Part shown: positions 1 through 7,377 of the stretch, piece after piece
How the letters are laid out: each line of letters opens with the position of its first letter
Position numbering within the stretch: the stretch's first letter is position 1
The notes under the pieces: generated by a model
Databases searched by the model: none
Seen by the model: only the letters and a program-made list of their open reading frames with translations
Told to the model about the DNA's origin: nothing
Assembly: GCF_000966285.1 (NCBI RefSeq)
Contig: NZ_KQ031391.1
Location: 5,828,430 to 5,892,429, forward strand
Direction: 5' to 3'
Origin: Pseudofrankia sp. DC12
GTDB taxonomy: Bacteria > Actinomycetota > Actinomycetes > Frankiales > Frankiaceae
DNA: 64,000 nt
Translations under genes and position numbers: made by a program

Positions 1-123
1 GTGCCGCAGTGCCGCCGTGGCGGTGCCGAAGACGACCGGACCTGCCAGCGTCGGGACGGCGCCGGCGAGCGCGGCACTGGCCCCGGTGGCGGCCCCGGAG
101 CCGGGTGACAGCGGGGCGCCCAT
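1..123 (-). CDS. N-terminal part of an unidentified protein (runs off the window)
   Basis: Only about 41 codons are visible, beginning MGAPLSPGSG and rich in Ala, Gly and Pro, with a moderately hydrophobic stretch after residue 15. I do not recognise a family. The start is chosen because a TAACGT box (positions 136-131 on this strand) lies exactly 7 nt upstream of the ATG, the spacing of a leaderless actinobacterial transcript; no Shine-Dalgarno sequence is present. A perfect inverted repeat overlaps that promoter. An in-frame GTG three codons upstream is an alternative start. The function cannot be stated from this fragment, and the reading frame itself is only moderately supported. Confidence 0.4.
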   Translation of the reverse strand, partial: MGAPLSPGSGAATGASAALAGAVPTLAGPVVFGTATAALRH

Positions 124-126
124 GGC

Positions 127-146
127 GGCCACGTTAGGACGTGGCC
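127..146. promoter_or_regulatory. Perfect 8-bp inverted repeat over a putative leaderless promoter
   Basis: GGCCACGT and ACGTGGCC are separated by TAGG. On the minus strand the palindrome contains the TAACGT -10-like box that sits 7 nt before the ATG at position 123. A dimeric repressor bound here would block transcription of the gene running off the left edge. The repeat is seen directly; the operator role is inferred. Confidence 0.4.
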
Positions 147-269
147 GCAGATCACGCTGACCGGACGCCGGAGCGTGCTGCTTCGGCCCCGCTGGGTACG
201 CCCAGTGCCCGCCGGCCCGGTGTGGCCCGCCGGATCCCTGATCGAACGGCTCCGGGGCCGGGTGCAGGC

Positions 270-674
270 TCACGCCAGGGACCGCGGGGTACGCCCGGCG
301 CCGACTCTGCGGCGCGTCTCAGGCTGCGGCGGCACGGTCTGCACCGGCTGGCTCTGCGCTGGATCGCTCTGTGTTCGCTGAGCGGGTGCCAGCTGGGCCT
401 GGGCCGCGTGCGCCGGAACTGGCTGGGCCGGTACACCGAGATCCGTGGCTGGGCGGACCACCCGCCGGCCGCGCCGGTCCGGGCCGGCCGCAGAAGCGCC
501 TTCGGGCTGGGTGAGGGGACCGGCCAGGACGGCGGCGCCGCACTCCACGCAGGCCCGTTCGGGGCAGTCCGCTCCGTGCCCGTCGAGGCACTCCGGCCGC
601 TCGAACGGCCGCTCGTCCGCGCACTGGGGGCAGAACATGCGAACGAGCTGATCAAGCTCGCCTCCGGGGAGCAT
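270..674 (-). CDS. Small zinc-ribbon protein of unknown function
   Basis: 134 residues. Cysteines cluster in the first 45 residues (C15-P-Q-C18, C29, C37, C42-V-E-C45), the pattern of a small zinc-binding ribbon. The remainder is a Pro/Gln/Ala-rich tail (PAQPVPAHAAQAQ and similar) that is probably disordered. The ATG start is well supported by GAGGAGGTG located 5 nt upstream. It is transcribed away from hemE, and the roughly 700-bp gap between the two contains a strong palindrome. No transmembrane segment is evident. The zinc binding is inferred from Cys spacing; I cannot name the family, and no partner is obvious apart from the adjacent haem genes. Confidence 0.7.
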   Translation of the reverse strand: MLPGGELDQLVRMFCPQCADERPFERPECLDGHGADCPERACVECGAAVLAGPLTQPEGASAAGPDRRGRRVVRPATDLGVPAQPVPAHAAQAQLAPAQRTQSDPAQSQPVQTVPPQPETRRRVGAGRTPRSLA

Positions 675-1379
675 GACCGCACCTCCTCGACATCGGGGGC
701 TGGGGCAGGTCCCCGGACAGTACGTACGGCTCCCGCGAAGCCGCCCGAGCCACGCACAAGCGAGGCCAGCTCGGACAACGCATGCCCTCTGGGGCCCTTT
801 CGGACGGCACAGACGGTGCCACGACGATGGCTCATCTCCACGCATTCCCCCCGGCGTGTCGGCACCCGCTTCGCGGGCCTGGCCGGGCTTCGGGCCCCTT
901 TGGCCGTCCGGTAGCGGGCCGGACGCGCTGGTGGTGCGCCGGGCACGGCCGCCAGCTGAGCCAGTGGGAGCTGGCGGGCCCCCGGCGTCGGCGCGGGGGT
1001 GTTTCGGGCGGTCGTGAGACCACGGCCGCTGCGACGAGGTCATCCGGGGAGTAATTTCTACGGAACGTAGAAATAGCTGCCGTGGTCCCTGGCCCGGGCC
1101 AGCCGCCGACTCGTCATGTGCCGGTACCGACTCCGGACAGGAAGCGGTTCGGCGCCCGACGGCGGCGCGTGTCACGATCGGAGCATGGGCGTGAGCCGAA
1201 CCTCCAGGATCGCCGACCTCCCGGATCGGCTTCGCCGGTCCGGCCGGGACGCTGCCGTCGATCCAGCCGGAGCCCCGGAACCGGGCGAGCGGAACGGCCG
1301 GCCGAGCCACACCTCCCGGACCGAGCCGGCCGTGACGACGGGGACCTCGCGCGCCGGTCTCGGTCAGGAGGCCTCGATC
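675..1379. other. Divergent intergenic region between the zinc-ribbon gene and hemE
   Basis: About 700 bases. No convincing gene is present; open frames here lack ribosome binding sites and domain signatures. The notable element is the AT-rich palindrome at 1054-1074. A longer in-frame hemE reading is open from 1116, but the sequence before 1380 does not resemble the hemE family. Confidence 0.6.
1054..1074. promoter_or_regulatory. Perfect 9-bp inverted repeat, probable operator
   Basis: ATTTCTACG and CGTAGAAAT are separated by GAA. This is the most AT-rich patch in a very GC-rich region and lies between two divergent genes, 306 bp before the hemE start. The symmetry fits a dimeric repressor such as a BlaI/MecI- or TetR-type protein. 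The palindrome is observed; the regulator and target are unknown. Confidence 0.5.
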
Positions 1380-2492
1380 GTGCGTGCGGCCACGGCCGGG
1401 GACGCGCCGCGCCAGCAGGCCGCGCCCGCCCGCGGCACCTCCGCCGCGGGCGTCGGGCCGCGCCGGCCTGGGCTGGCCGAGCGCGCGCCGCTGCTGCGTG
1501 CCGCCCGCGGCGAGCCGACCGACGTCGCGCCAGTGTGGTTCATGCGGCAGGCCGGCCGGGCGCTGCCCGAGTACCGGGCGCTGCGCGCCGGCGTCCCGAT
1601 GCTGGAGTCCTGCCAGGACGCCGCGCTGGTCACCGAGATCACCCTGCAGCCAGTCCGCCGCTTCGGCACCGACGCGGCGATCTTCTTCTCGGACATCGTC
1701 GTGCCGCTGGTGGCGATCGGCGTAGGCGTGGACATCGTCGCCGGCGTGGGCCCAGTGGTCGCCGAGCCGATCAGGGACTCCGCCGGCCTGGAGGCACTGC
1801 GGCCGGTCGAGCCCGACGACATCCCGTACATCCACGACGCGGTGCGGCTGCTGCTCGCCGAGCTCGGCGACACTCCGCTGATCGGCTTCGCCGGCGCGCC
1901 GTTCACGCTGGCCAGCTACCTCGTCGAGGGCGGCCCGAGCAAGACCCACGCCAAGACCAAGCGGCTCATGTACACCGCTCCGGGCCTCTGGCACAGCCTG
2001 CTCGACCGGCTCGCGGACGTGACGATCGGCTTCCTGCGGGTCCAGGTCGGCGCCGGTATCGACGCCCTGCAGCTGTTCGACTCCTGGGCCGGTGCGCTCG
2101 ACGAGGGCGACTACCGCCGCTACGTCGCCCCGCACTCGGCCAAGGTGCTGGCCGCGTTCGAGGGCGCAGGGGTGCCGCGCATCCACTTCGGCGTGAACAC
2201 CGGTGAGCTGCTCACCGCGATGGGGGAGGCCGGCGCGGACGTCGTCGGCGTCGACTGGCGGCTCGGGCTCGACGAGGCCGCGCGCCGGGTCGGGCCGGGC
2301 CGGGCACTGCAGGGCAACCTCGACCCGACCGCAGTGTTCGCCCCGCCGGACGTGCTGGCCGAGAAGGTCCGCGACGTGCTGCTGCGCGGGTCGAAGGCCG
2401 AGGGCCACATCTTCAACCTCGGCCACGGCGTGCTTCCCGAGACGGACCCGGGCGTGCTCGCCCACATCGTGGACCTCGTTCATGGCGCCTGA
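1380..2492 (+). CDS. hemE: Uroporphyrinogen decarboxylase
   Basis: HemE converts uroporphyrinogen III to coproporphyrinogen III in the cytoplasm by removing four acetate carboxyl groups. The 370-residue product carries the family signature [13 protein letters not shown] (residues 54-66; Arg56 and Arg60 bind substrate carboxylates) and a conserved FSDI motif with Asp105, proposed to be catalytic. The frame is open upstream to 1116, but GTG at 1380 is preferred because AGGAGG lies 8 nt before it and the length then approaches the usual 340-360 residues. About 40 residues precede the conserved core. It begins a haem operon with hemY and hemQ. A 15-bp tandem duplication covers the stop codon. Confidence 0.95.
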   Translation: MRAATAGDAPRQQAAPARGTSAAGVGPRRPGLAERAPLLRAARGEPTDVAPVWFMRQAGRALPEYRALRAGVPMLESCQDAALVTEITLQPVRRFGTDAAIFFSDIVVPLVAIGVGVDIVAGVGPVVAEPIRDSAGLEALRPVEPDDIPYIHDAVRLLLAELGDTPLIGFAGAPFTLASYLVEGGPSKTHAKTKRLMYTAPGLWHSLLDRLADVTIGFLRVQVGAGIDALQLFDSWAGALDEGDYRRYVAPHSAKVLAAFEGAGVPRIHFGVNTGELLTAMGEAGADVVGVDWRLGLDEAARRVGPGRALQGNLDPTAVFAPPDVLAEKVRDVLLRGSKAEGHIFNLGHGVLPETDPGVLAHIVDLVHGA

Positions 2493-2513
2493 ATCCGGGG
2501 CGCCTGAATCCGG
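2484..2513 (+). repeat. Two tandem copies of a 15-bp unit across the hemE stop codon
   Basis: GGCGCCTGAATCCGG is repeated exactly, back to back. The first copy contains the hemE TGA stop; the second lies in the hemE-hemY gap. This looks like a recent slippage duplication with no coding effect. Confidence 0.8.
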
Positions 2514-2583
2514 CGCGCATGGCCGCTAGGCCGAGCGCAACAAGACCGGCCCGCACCGGGCCGGCGCGAAAGGGCGACGCGGC

Positions 2584-4017
2584 GTGCGAGTGGTGATCGT
2601 CGGTGGCGGCATCGCGGGCCTCGCCGCGGCGCACGCGCTGGCCGGCAAGGCCGAGGTGACCGTGCTGGAGGCCGCCGACCGGGTCGGCGGCAAGCTGCGT
2701 ACCACCCCGATCGAGGGGCTCCCGGTCGAGGAGGGCGCCGAGTCGTTCCTCGCCCGCGTCCCGGAGGGCCAGCGGCTGGCCCGGCAGGTCGGCCTCGGGC
2801 ACGACCTGGTCCACCCGGCGACCACGTCGGCCGCCCTGTGGATCAAAGGCCGGCTGCGGCCGATCCCGCCGAACACGCTGCTGGGCGTGCCGACCGACGC
2901 GCTCGGCCTGGTGCGCTCCCGGGTGCTGTCCCCGCTCGGCCTGCTGCGCGCCGCCGCCGACCTGGTGCTGCCACGGGCCGCGCTGCCCGAGGACCCGACC
3001 GTCGGTGACTTCGTCGGCGCCCGGGTCGGCCGCCAGATCGTCGACCGGCTGGTCGACCCGCTGCTCGGCGGCGTCTACGCCGGCCGGGCCGACGCGCTGT
3101 CGCTGCGGGCCACCGTCCCGCAGCTGGTGCCGATCCTGACCGAGGACCGCTCGCTGCTGCTCGGGGCCCACCGGGTGCGGGCGCGGACCGCCCCGGTCGC
3201 GTCGACGCCGCCAGCTCCGGTGTTCGCGACCGTGCGCGGCGGGCTGGGCGGGTTCGCCGCCAGGGTCGCCGAGGCCTCCGGGGCGGCCGTGCGCACCGGC
3301 GTGCTCGTGCGCCAGCTCACCCGCGTCGACGGCGGCTGGCGTGTCGACTTCGACGAGAAGGGCGCCGCCGGTGAGCCGGGTGAGGTGGTCACCGGGCCGC
3401 GCGGCAGCGGGTCGCTGGACGCCGACGCGGTGATCCTCGCCGTGCCGGCGGGAGCCGCGCGGGACCTGCTCAACCCGATCGCCCCGCACGCGGCCGCGCC
3501 GCTGGCGGGCGTGCCGTACGCGTCGATCGGCCTGGTCACGCTGGTCTTCCGGGACGTCGACCTGCCCGCGGGCAGCAGCGGCTTCCTGGTGCCGGCGCGG
3601 GAACGGGCCACCATCAAGGCCGTGACGTACCTGTCGTCGAAGTGGCCGCACGTGTCCGCCGGCAGTCCGCTGCGGGTGGTGCGCGCCAGTGTCGGGCGGG
3701 CCGGCGCCGACGAGGACCTGCGCCGGTCCGACACCGAGCTGACCGGCGTCGTCGCCGCCGAGCTCGCGCACGCGGCCGGGATCACCGCCCGCCCGGTCGC
3801 GAGCCGGGTCAGCCGCTGGGGTAGCGCGCTGCCGCAGTACCTTCCCGGCCACCTGGAGCGGGTCGCCTCGGTGCGCCGCGCGTTGCCGCCTGGCCTCGCG
3901 CTGGCCGGTGCCGGCTATGACGGTGTCGGCATCCCGGCCTGCATCCGCTCGGGGGAGGCGGCAGCCGCCGCCGTGCTCAGCGCGACCGACACCGTCGGCG
4001 CCGCCGGTCCGGTCTGA
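2584..4017 (+). CDS. hemY: Coproporphyrinogen III / protoporphyrinogen oxidase (HemY/CgoX)
   Basis: A 477-residue FAD enzyme of the HemY family. The N-terminus MRVVIVGGGIAGLAAAHAL is a classical FAD dinucleotide-binding fold (GGGIAG, residues 7-12), followed by a second conserved patch ending in GGKLRT. The C-terminus GAGYDGVGIPACIRSGE is the conserved FAD-contacting segment of the family. In Gram-positive bacteria HemY oxidises coproporphyrinogen III to coproporphyrin III before iron insertion, which fits the presence of hemQ downstream. The GTG start at 2584 places the FAD motif at the extreme N-terminus; no strong ribosome binding site is seen. It lies 91 nt after hemE and 73 nt before hemQ, on the same strand. 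Confidence 0.93.
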   Translation: MRVVIVGGGIAGLAAAHALAGKAEVTVLEAADRVGGKLRTTPIEGLPVEEGAESFLARVPEGQRLARQVGLGHDLVHPATTSAALWIKGRLRPIPPNTLLGVPTDALGLVRSRVLSPLGLLRAAADLVLPRAALPEDPTVGDFVGARVGRQIVDRLVDPLLGGVYAGRADALSLRATVPQLVPILTEDRSLLLGAHRVRARTAPVASTPPAPVFATVRGGLGGFAARVAEASGAAVRTGVLVRQLTRVDGGWRVDFDEKGAAGEPGEVVTGPRGSGSLDADAVILAVPAGAARDLLNPIAPHAAAPLAGVPYASIGLVTLVFRDVDLPAGSSGFLVPARERATIKAVTYLSSKWPHVSAGSPLRVVRASVGRAGADEDLRRSDTELTGVVAAELAHAAGITARPVASRVSRWGSALPQYLPGHLERVASVRRALPPGLALAGAGYDGVGIPACIRSGEAAAAAVLSATDTVGAAGPV

Positions 4018-4090
4018 CCCGGTCTGGCCCTGGTCAGACAGCGACCAATGGCATCCGTGACCCGCCCGTCCAGCGAGGAAGAATAGACGC

Positions 4091-4828
4091 ATGTCCGAGT
4101 CCCAGCCCGCCACCGAACGCCCCGCCGGCGATCCTTCAGCCGTCGAGCGGTCCGCCCGTGACCTCAACGCGGAGCTGCTCTACACCAGCTGGTCGGTGTT
4201 CGCGGCCCGCCGGCCGCTGCCCGCCGACAGGTCCGCCGTCGCCGCCGAGGTCGACGCGCTGCTCGACGGTGCCCTCGCCAAGGACGTCTACACCCGCGGC
4301 ATCTACGAGATTTCCGGCTACCGTGCCGACGCCGACCTGATGGTCTGGTGGACCAGCCCCGACCCGGATCTGCTGCAGGAGACCTACCAGCGCTTCCGGC
4401 AGACCGCCCTGGGCGCTCACCTGGAGCCGGTCTGGTCGGCCGTCGGCCTGCACCGGCCCGCGGAGTTCAACCGCAGCCACATCCCGGCCTACGTCCGGCG
4501 CGAGGACCCGCGCGGGTACGTCTGCGTCTACCCGTTCAACCGCTCGCTCGAGTGGTACCTGCTGCCCGACTACGAGCGGCGTGGCATGCTCGCCGAACAC
4601 GGGATTATGGGCCGCGAGTACGAGGACGTCCGGGCCAACACGGTCTCCGCCTTCGGCCTCGGCGACTACGAGTGGCTGCTTGCCTTCGAGGCCGACGAGC
4701 TGCACCGCATCGTCGACTGCATCCGTCACCTGCGCTCCAGCTCCGCCCGCCGGCACACCCGCCTGGAGACCCCGTTCTACACAGGCGCCCGCAAGCCCAT
4801 CGCGGACATCGTCGCCGCCCTGCCCTAA
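4091..4828 (+). CDS. hemQ: Coproheme decarboxylase HemQ (chlorite-dismutase family)
   Basis: The final enzyme of the coproporphyrin-dependent haem route: it decarboxylates two propionates of coproheme to give haem b. The 245-residue sequence is a typical actinobacterial HemQ. The WYLLP and YPFNRS segments (residues 144-160) contain Tyr147, in the position of the catalytic tyrosine of the Firmicutes enzymes, and MLAEHG contains His170, the expected proximal haem ligand. These residue assignments are by family comparison from memory. ATG at 4091 follows GAGGAAGAATAGACGC. With hemE and hemY it forms a coherent haem unit; the ferrochelatase gene hemH is not in this window and must be elsewhere. 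Confidence 0.92.
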   Translation: MSESQPATERPAGDPSAVERSARDLNAELLYTSWSVFAARRPLPADRSAVAAEVDALLDGALAKDVYTRGIYEISGYRADADLMVWWTSPDPDLLQETYQRFRQTALGAHLEPVWSAVGLHRPAEFNRSHIPAYVRREDPRGYVCVYPFNRSLEWYLLPDYERRGMLAEHGIMGREYEDVRANTVSAFGLGDYEWLLAFEADELHRIVDCIRHLRSSSARRHTRLETPFYTGARKPIADIVAALP

Positions 4829-4960
4829 GCCCGGGGACGGCCGCTGTTGATCGCGGTTTCGACCCGCTGGTGGCTGTCTTCCGGCCCCGATGACGACCAC
4901 GCGAGGGCGCAAACGGCGATCAGCACTCCTGTGAAGTGCCAGCCGACGGATCGCCAACGC

Positions 4961-5080
4961 ACCCAACTCGGCCATGATCCCGACACCGGTATGCGCGCGC
5001 CCCGCTGTTCGCGCCGTACCAAGAATCACGTTCGGAGGGCCCTTGGCGCCCGACAGGCAGCGCGGCCCGCGGGCGCTCCG
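4961..5080 (+). repeat. Diverged direct repeat, copy 1 of 2
   Basis: 120 bp, starting ACCCAACTCGGCC and ending GGGCGCTCCG. It matches 5133-5252 along its whole length with scattered substitutions, including a shared AATCACGTT and GGCGCCCGACAGG. The repeat period is 172 bp. Confidence 0.8.
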
Positions 5081-5132
5081 TAGGGGCCGGCCGGCCCGCG
5101 GGCGGACCCTGAGAGACCAGCGCCAGGGACCC

Positions 5133-5252
5133 ACCCAACTCGGCCGAGATCCCGACGCCGGTACGCGCTCGCCCCGGTCTTCGCGCCGCACCACGAATCA
5201 CGTTGGGAGGGCGCTTGGCGCCCGACAGGTGACGCGGCCGAAGGGCGCTCCG
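5133..5252 (+). repeat. Diverged direct repeat, copy 2 of 2
   Basis: The same 120-bp unit as 4961-5080, with the same ends and equal length. The differences are mostly substitutions, so the duplication is not recent or is kept under loose constraint. Confidence 0.8.
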
Positions 5253-5823
5253 CGCCCGGTTCCGGCCGCGTGCCGGGTGCGGTCGGCGTCCGCGCAGGCG
5301 CCCCCACCCGTCGGGCGGGCGCCGACCGGCCCGCGGCCCGGGGCGTTGGCCCCTGGGCTTTGGCGGACAGTAGCAGTTTGGTGGCGTCGTGTAACTCATT
5401 GATGAGAGAGCGACACGGCATGTGTTTGTTCGGGTCGGCCTCGGCGGTGAGGTGCGTGGGGTGAAACCGGTGCAATCGCGGTGGTGTTTCCAGCGGTTGT
5501 GCGGCGGTAGTGCGGGTTTGTGGGGAAGGTCTGGCGCGGGCTGCCTGTCGGAACTGTCGCGCAGGGGCGCTGGTCGTGCAATCGCCGGGTGCGGGTAAGT
5601 TTGCGCCCGTGGCCGTGGGTGCGGCCATCCCGCAGGGGAACCGGCACGGCATCGGTCGTGGCGGGAGCGGGGGCGCGGTCCGCGACGGCGTGCCGCTGGG
5701 ACTGCCCGTTCTGGGCGTGTTCCGCGCGAGGCACCGGGCGCGCGGGGGAGCGGGTGGCGTATCCACCGCGGAGGGGACCTTGCGGACGCTGCAGGTACGC
5801 GGCCGGCTCGGGGACGGAGCGCA

Positions 5824-7377
5824 GTGACGGCGACGGTGCCCGGCCGCGAGGCTCCAGGCCGAGCCGCGTCGCGTCGGGCTCGGGAGACACCAGAGCGGCC
5901 GGCGAGCCGCGCCATCGAGGTCGAAAACGATCTCTACCGGGCTCAGCTGCGCTGGGAGCGCCGTTACGTCAGGGTCCTGATCGCCTTCGACGCCGCGGCC
6001 TGCGTGCTCGCCGCGGGCGTCGCCTACGTGATCAGGTTCGGCCCGTTCGGGACCCGGCACTTCGACGCGGCCCGGGACACGTCGGAGTGGTACCTGCTGG
6101 CGCTGGTGCTGCTTCCGGTGGTCTGGGTCGTCTCGATGGCGCTGAACCGGGCCTACGAGCCGCGGTTCCTCGGCGGCGGGTCCGAGGAGTTCCGCCGGGT
6201 GATCAACGCCGCTGTCCGGGTCGTCGCCACCGTCTCCTACGCGACCAAGGCCGAGGTCGCCCGCGCCTACGTGCTCATCGTCTTCCCGGTCGCGATCCTG
6301 CTGTCGATGGTCGGCCGGATCGGTGGCCGGGGCATCCTGCACCGGCTGCGCAGACAGGGCCGGTGCATGCACCGGGTACTGGTCGTCGGTGCCGGCGAGT
6401 CGGCCGCGACCCTGGTCCGGCTCGCCCAGCGGGACCCGACCGCGGGCTGGTCGGTCGTCGGCGTCGTGCTGGACCGCCTGCCCGGCCGGCACAGCCACGA
6501 CCGCCCCGAACGCAGCGGCTTCGACCTGCTCGGCGTGCCGATCGTCGGCACCTCCGAGACCCTGCACACCTCGATCCGGGCGACCCGCGCCACCACCGTC
6601 GCGATCTCCCCGCAGATGGATGGCGAGACGCTGCAGCGAGTCCTGTGGAACCTGGAGGGTTCCGACGTCGACGTGCTGGTTTCCTCGGCGCTGACGGACG
6701 TCGTCGGGCCGCGGATCTCGATCCGTCCCGTCGCCGGCCTGCCGCTGCTGCACATCCGCGAGCCCGAGCTGACCGGCTCCCGGCGGGTCATGAAAATCCT
6801 GTTCGACCGCGCGGTGGCGCTCACCGTCGTCCTGCTGTTCTCCCCGCTGCTGATCGCACTGGCGCTCGCGGTCCGGCTCACCAGCCGAGGTCCGGCGATC
6901 TTCAAGCAGGTCCGGGTCGGCCGCGGCGGCGAGACGTTCAAGATGTACAAGTTCCGCTCGATGTACGTCGACGCCGAGGCCCGCCTCGCCGGTCTGCAGA
7001 CCAGCAACGAGGGCCAGGGGCTGCTGTTCAAGATGCGCGACGACCCTCGCGTCACCCGGGTCGGGAAGTTCCTGCGCAAGTGGTCGCTCGACGAGGTGCC
7101 ACAGCTGTTCAACGTGCTGAACGGCTCGATGTCGCTGGTCGGGCCGCGCCCGCCGCTGCCCCGCGAGGTCGCCCAGTACGAGGACGACGTGCACCGCCGG
7201 CTGATGGTCAAGCCCGGCCTGACCGGCCTGTGGCAGATCAGCGGGCGCTCCGACCTCAACTGGGACGAGTCGGTCCGCCTCGACCTGCGCTACGTCGAGA
7301 ACTGGACCCTGGCCATGGACTTCGTCATCCTCTGGCGCACCGTCTTCGCCGTCCTGCGCCGCGAAGGCGCCTACTAG
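5824..7377 (+). CDS. Exopolysaccharide polyprenyl-phosphate sugar-1-phosphate transferase
   Basis: This 517-residue membrane protein resembles WcaJ/CpsE enzymes, which start surface polysaccharide synthesis by moving a hexose-1-phosphate from a nucleotide sugar to undecaprenyl phosphate. The N-terminal half has several hydrophobic helices (about residues 45-70, 95-115 and 145-170) and a Rossmann-like segment, VLVVGAGESAATLVRLA. The C-terminal third is the bacterial sugar transferase domain: a membrane anchor (VALTVVLLFSPLLIALALA) followed by MYKFRSM, DEVPQLFNVL, SLVGPRP and KPGLTGLWQISGRS. GTG at 5824 follows GGACGGAG. No other polysaccharide genes are adjacent. Its stop shares the CTAG tetranucleotide with the stop of the convergent gene. 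Confidence 0.9.
   Translation: MTATVPGREAPGRAASRRARETPERPASRAIEVENDLYRAQLRWERRYVRVLIAFDAAACVLAAGVAYVIRFGPFGTRHFDAARDTSEWYLLALVLLPVVWVVSMALNRAYEPRFLGGGSEEFRRVINAAVRVVATVSYATKAEVARAYVLIVFPVAILLSMVGRIGGRGILHRLRRQGRCMHRVLVVGAGESAATLVRLAQRDPTAGWSVVGVVLDRLPGRHSHDRPERSGFDLLGVPIVGTSETLHTSIRATRATTVAISPQMDGETLQRVLWNLEGSDVDVLVSSALTDVVGPRISIRPVAGLPLLHIREPELTGSRRVMKILFDRAVALTVVLLFSPLLIALALAVRLTSRGPAIFKQVRVGRGGETFKMYKFRSMYVDAEARLAGLQTSNEGQGLLFKMRDDPRVTRVGKFLRKWSLDEVPQLFNVLNGSMSLVGPRPPLPREVAQYEDDVHRRLMVKPGLTGLWQISGRSDLNWDESVRLDLRYVENWTLAMDFVILWRTVFAVLRREGAY

Larger units (their letters stand above)
4829..5823 (+). other. 1-kb intergenic region with two diverged direct repeats
   Basis: No open frame here has a convincing start or domain. 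The left half holds two 120-bp direct repeats (4961-5080 and 5133-5252). The right half (about 5380-5640) is less GC-rich than its surroundings and may be a long leader for the sugar transferase gene. I looked for c-di-AMP and other riboswitch cores and could not defend one. Confidence 0.5.

Noticed and set aside
270-2483. A 737-codon open frame on the minus strand across hemE
   Set aside because: It is antisense to hemE for most of its length, has no ribosome binding site at its start, and only its last 134 codons (from the ATG at 674) look like a real protein.
5380-5823. Possible riboswitch (c-di-AMP or similar) in the sugar transferase leader
   Set aside because: Isolated matches such as GGGGAACCGGC are present, but the conserved core and pairing pattern could not be assembled. 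A covariance-model search with a significant hit would be needed to revive it.
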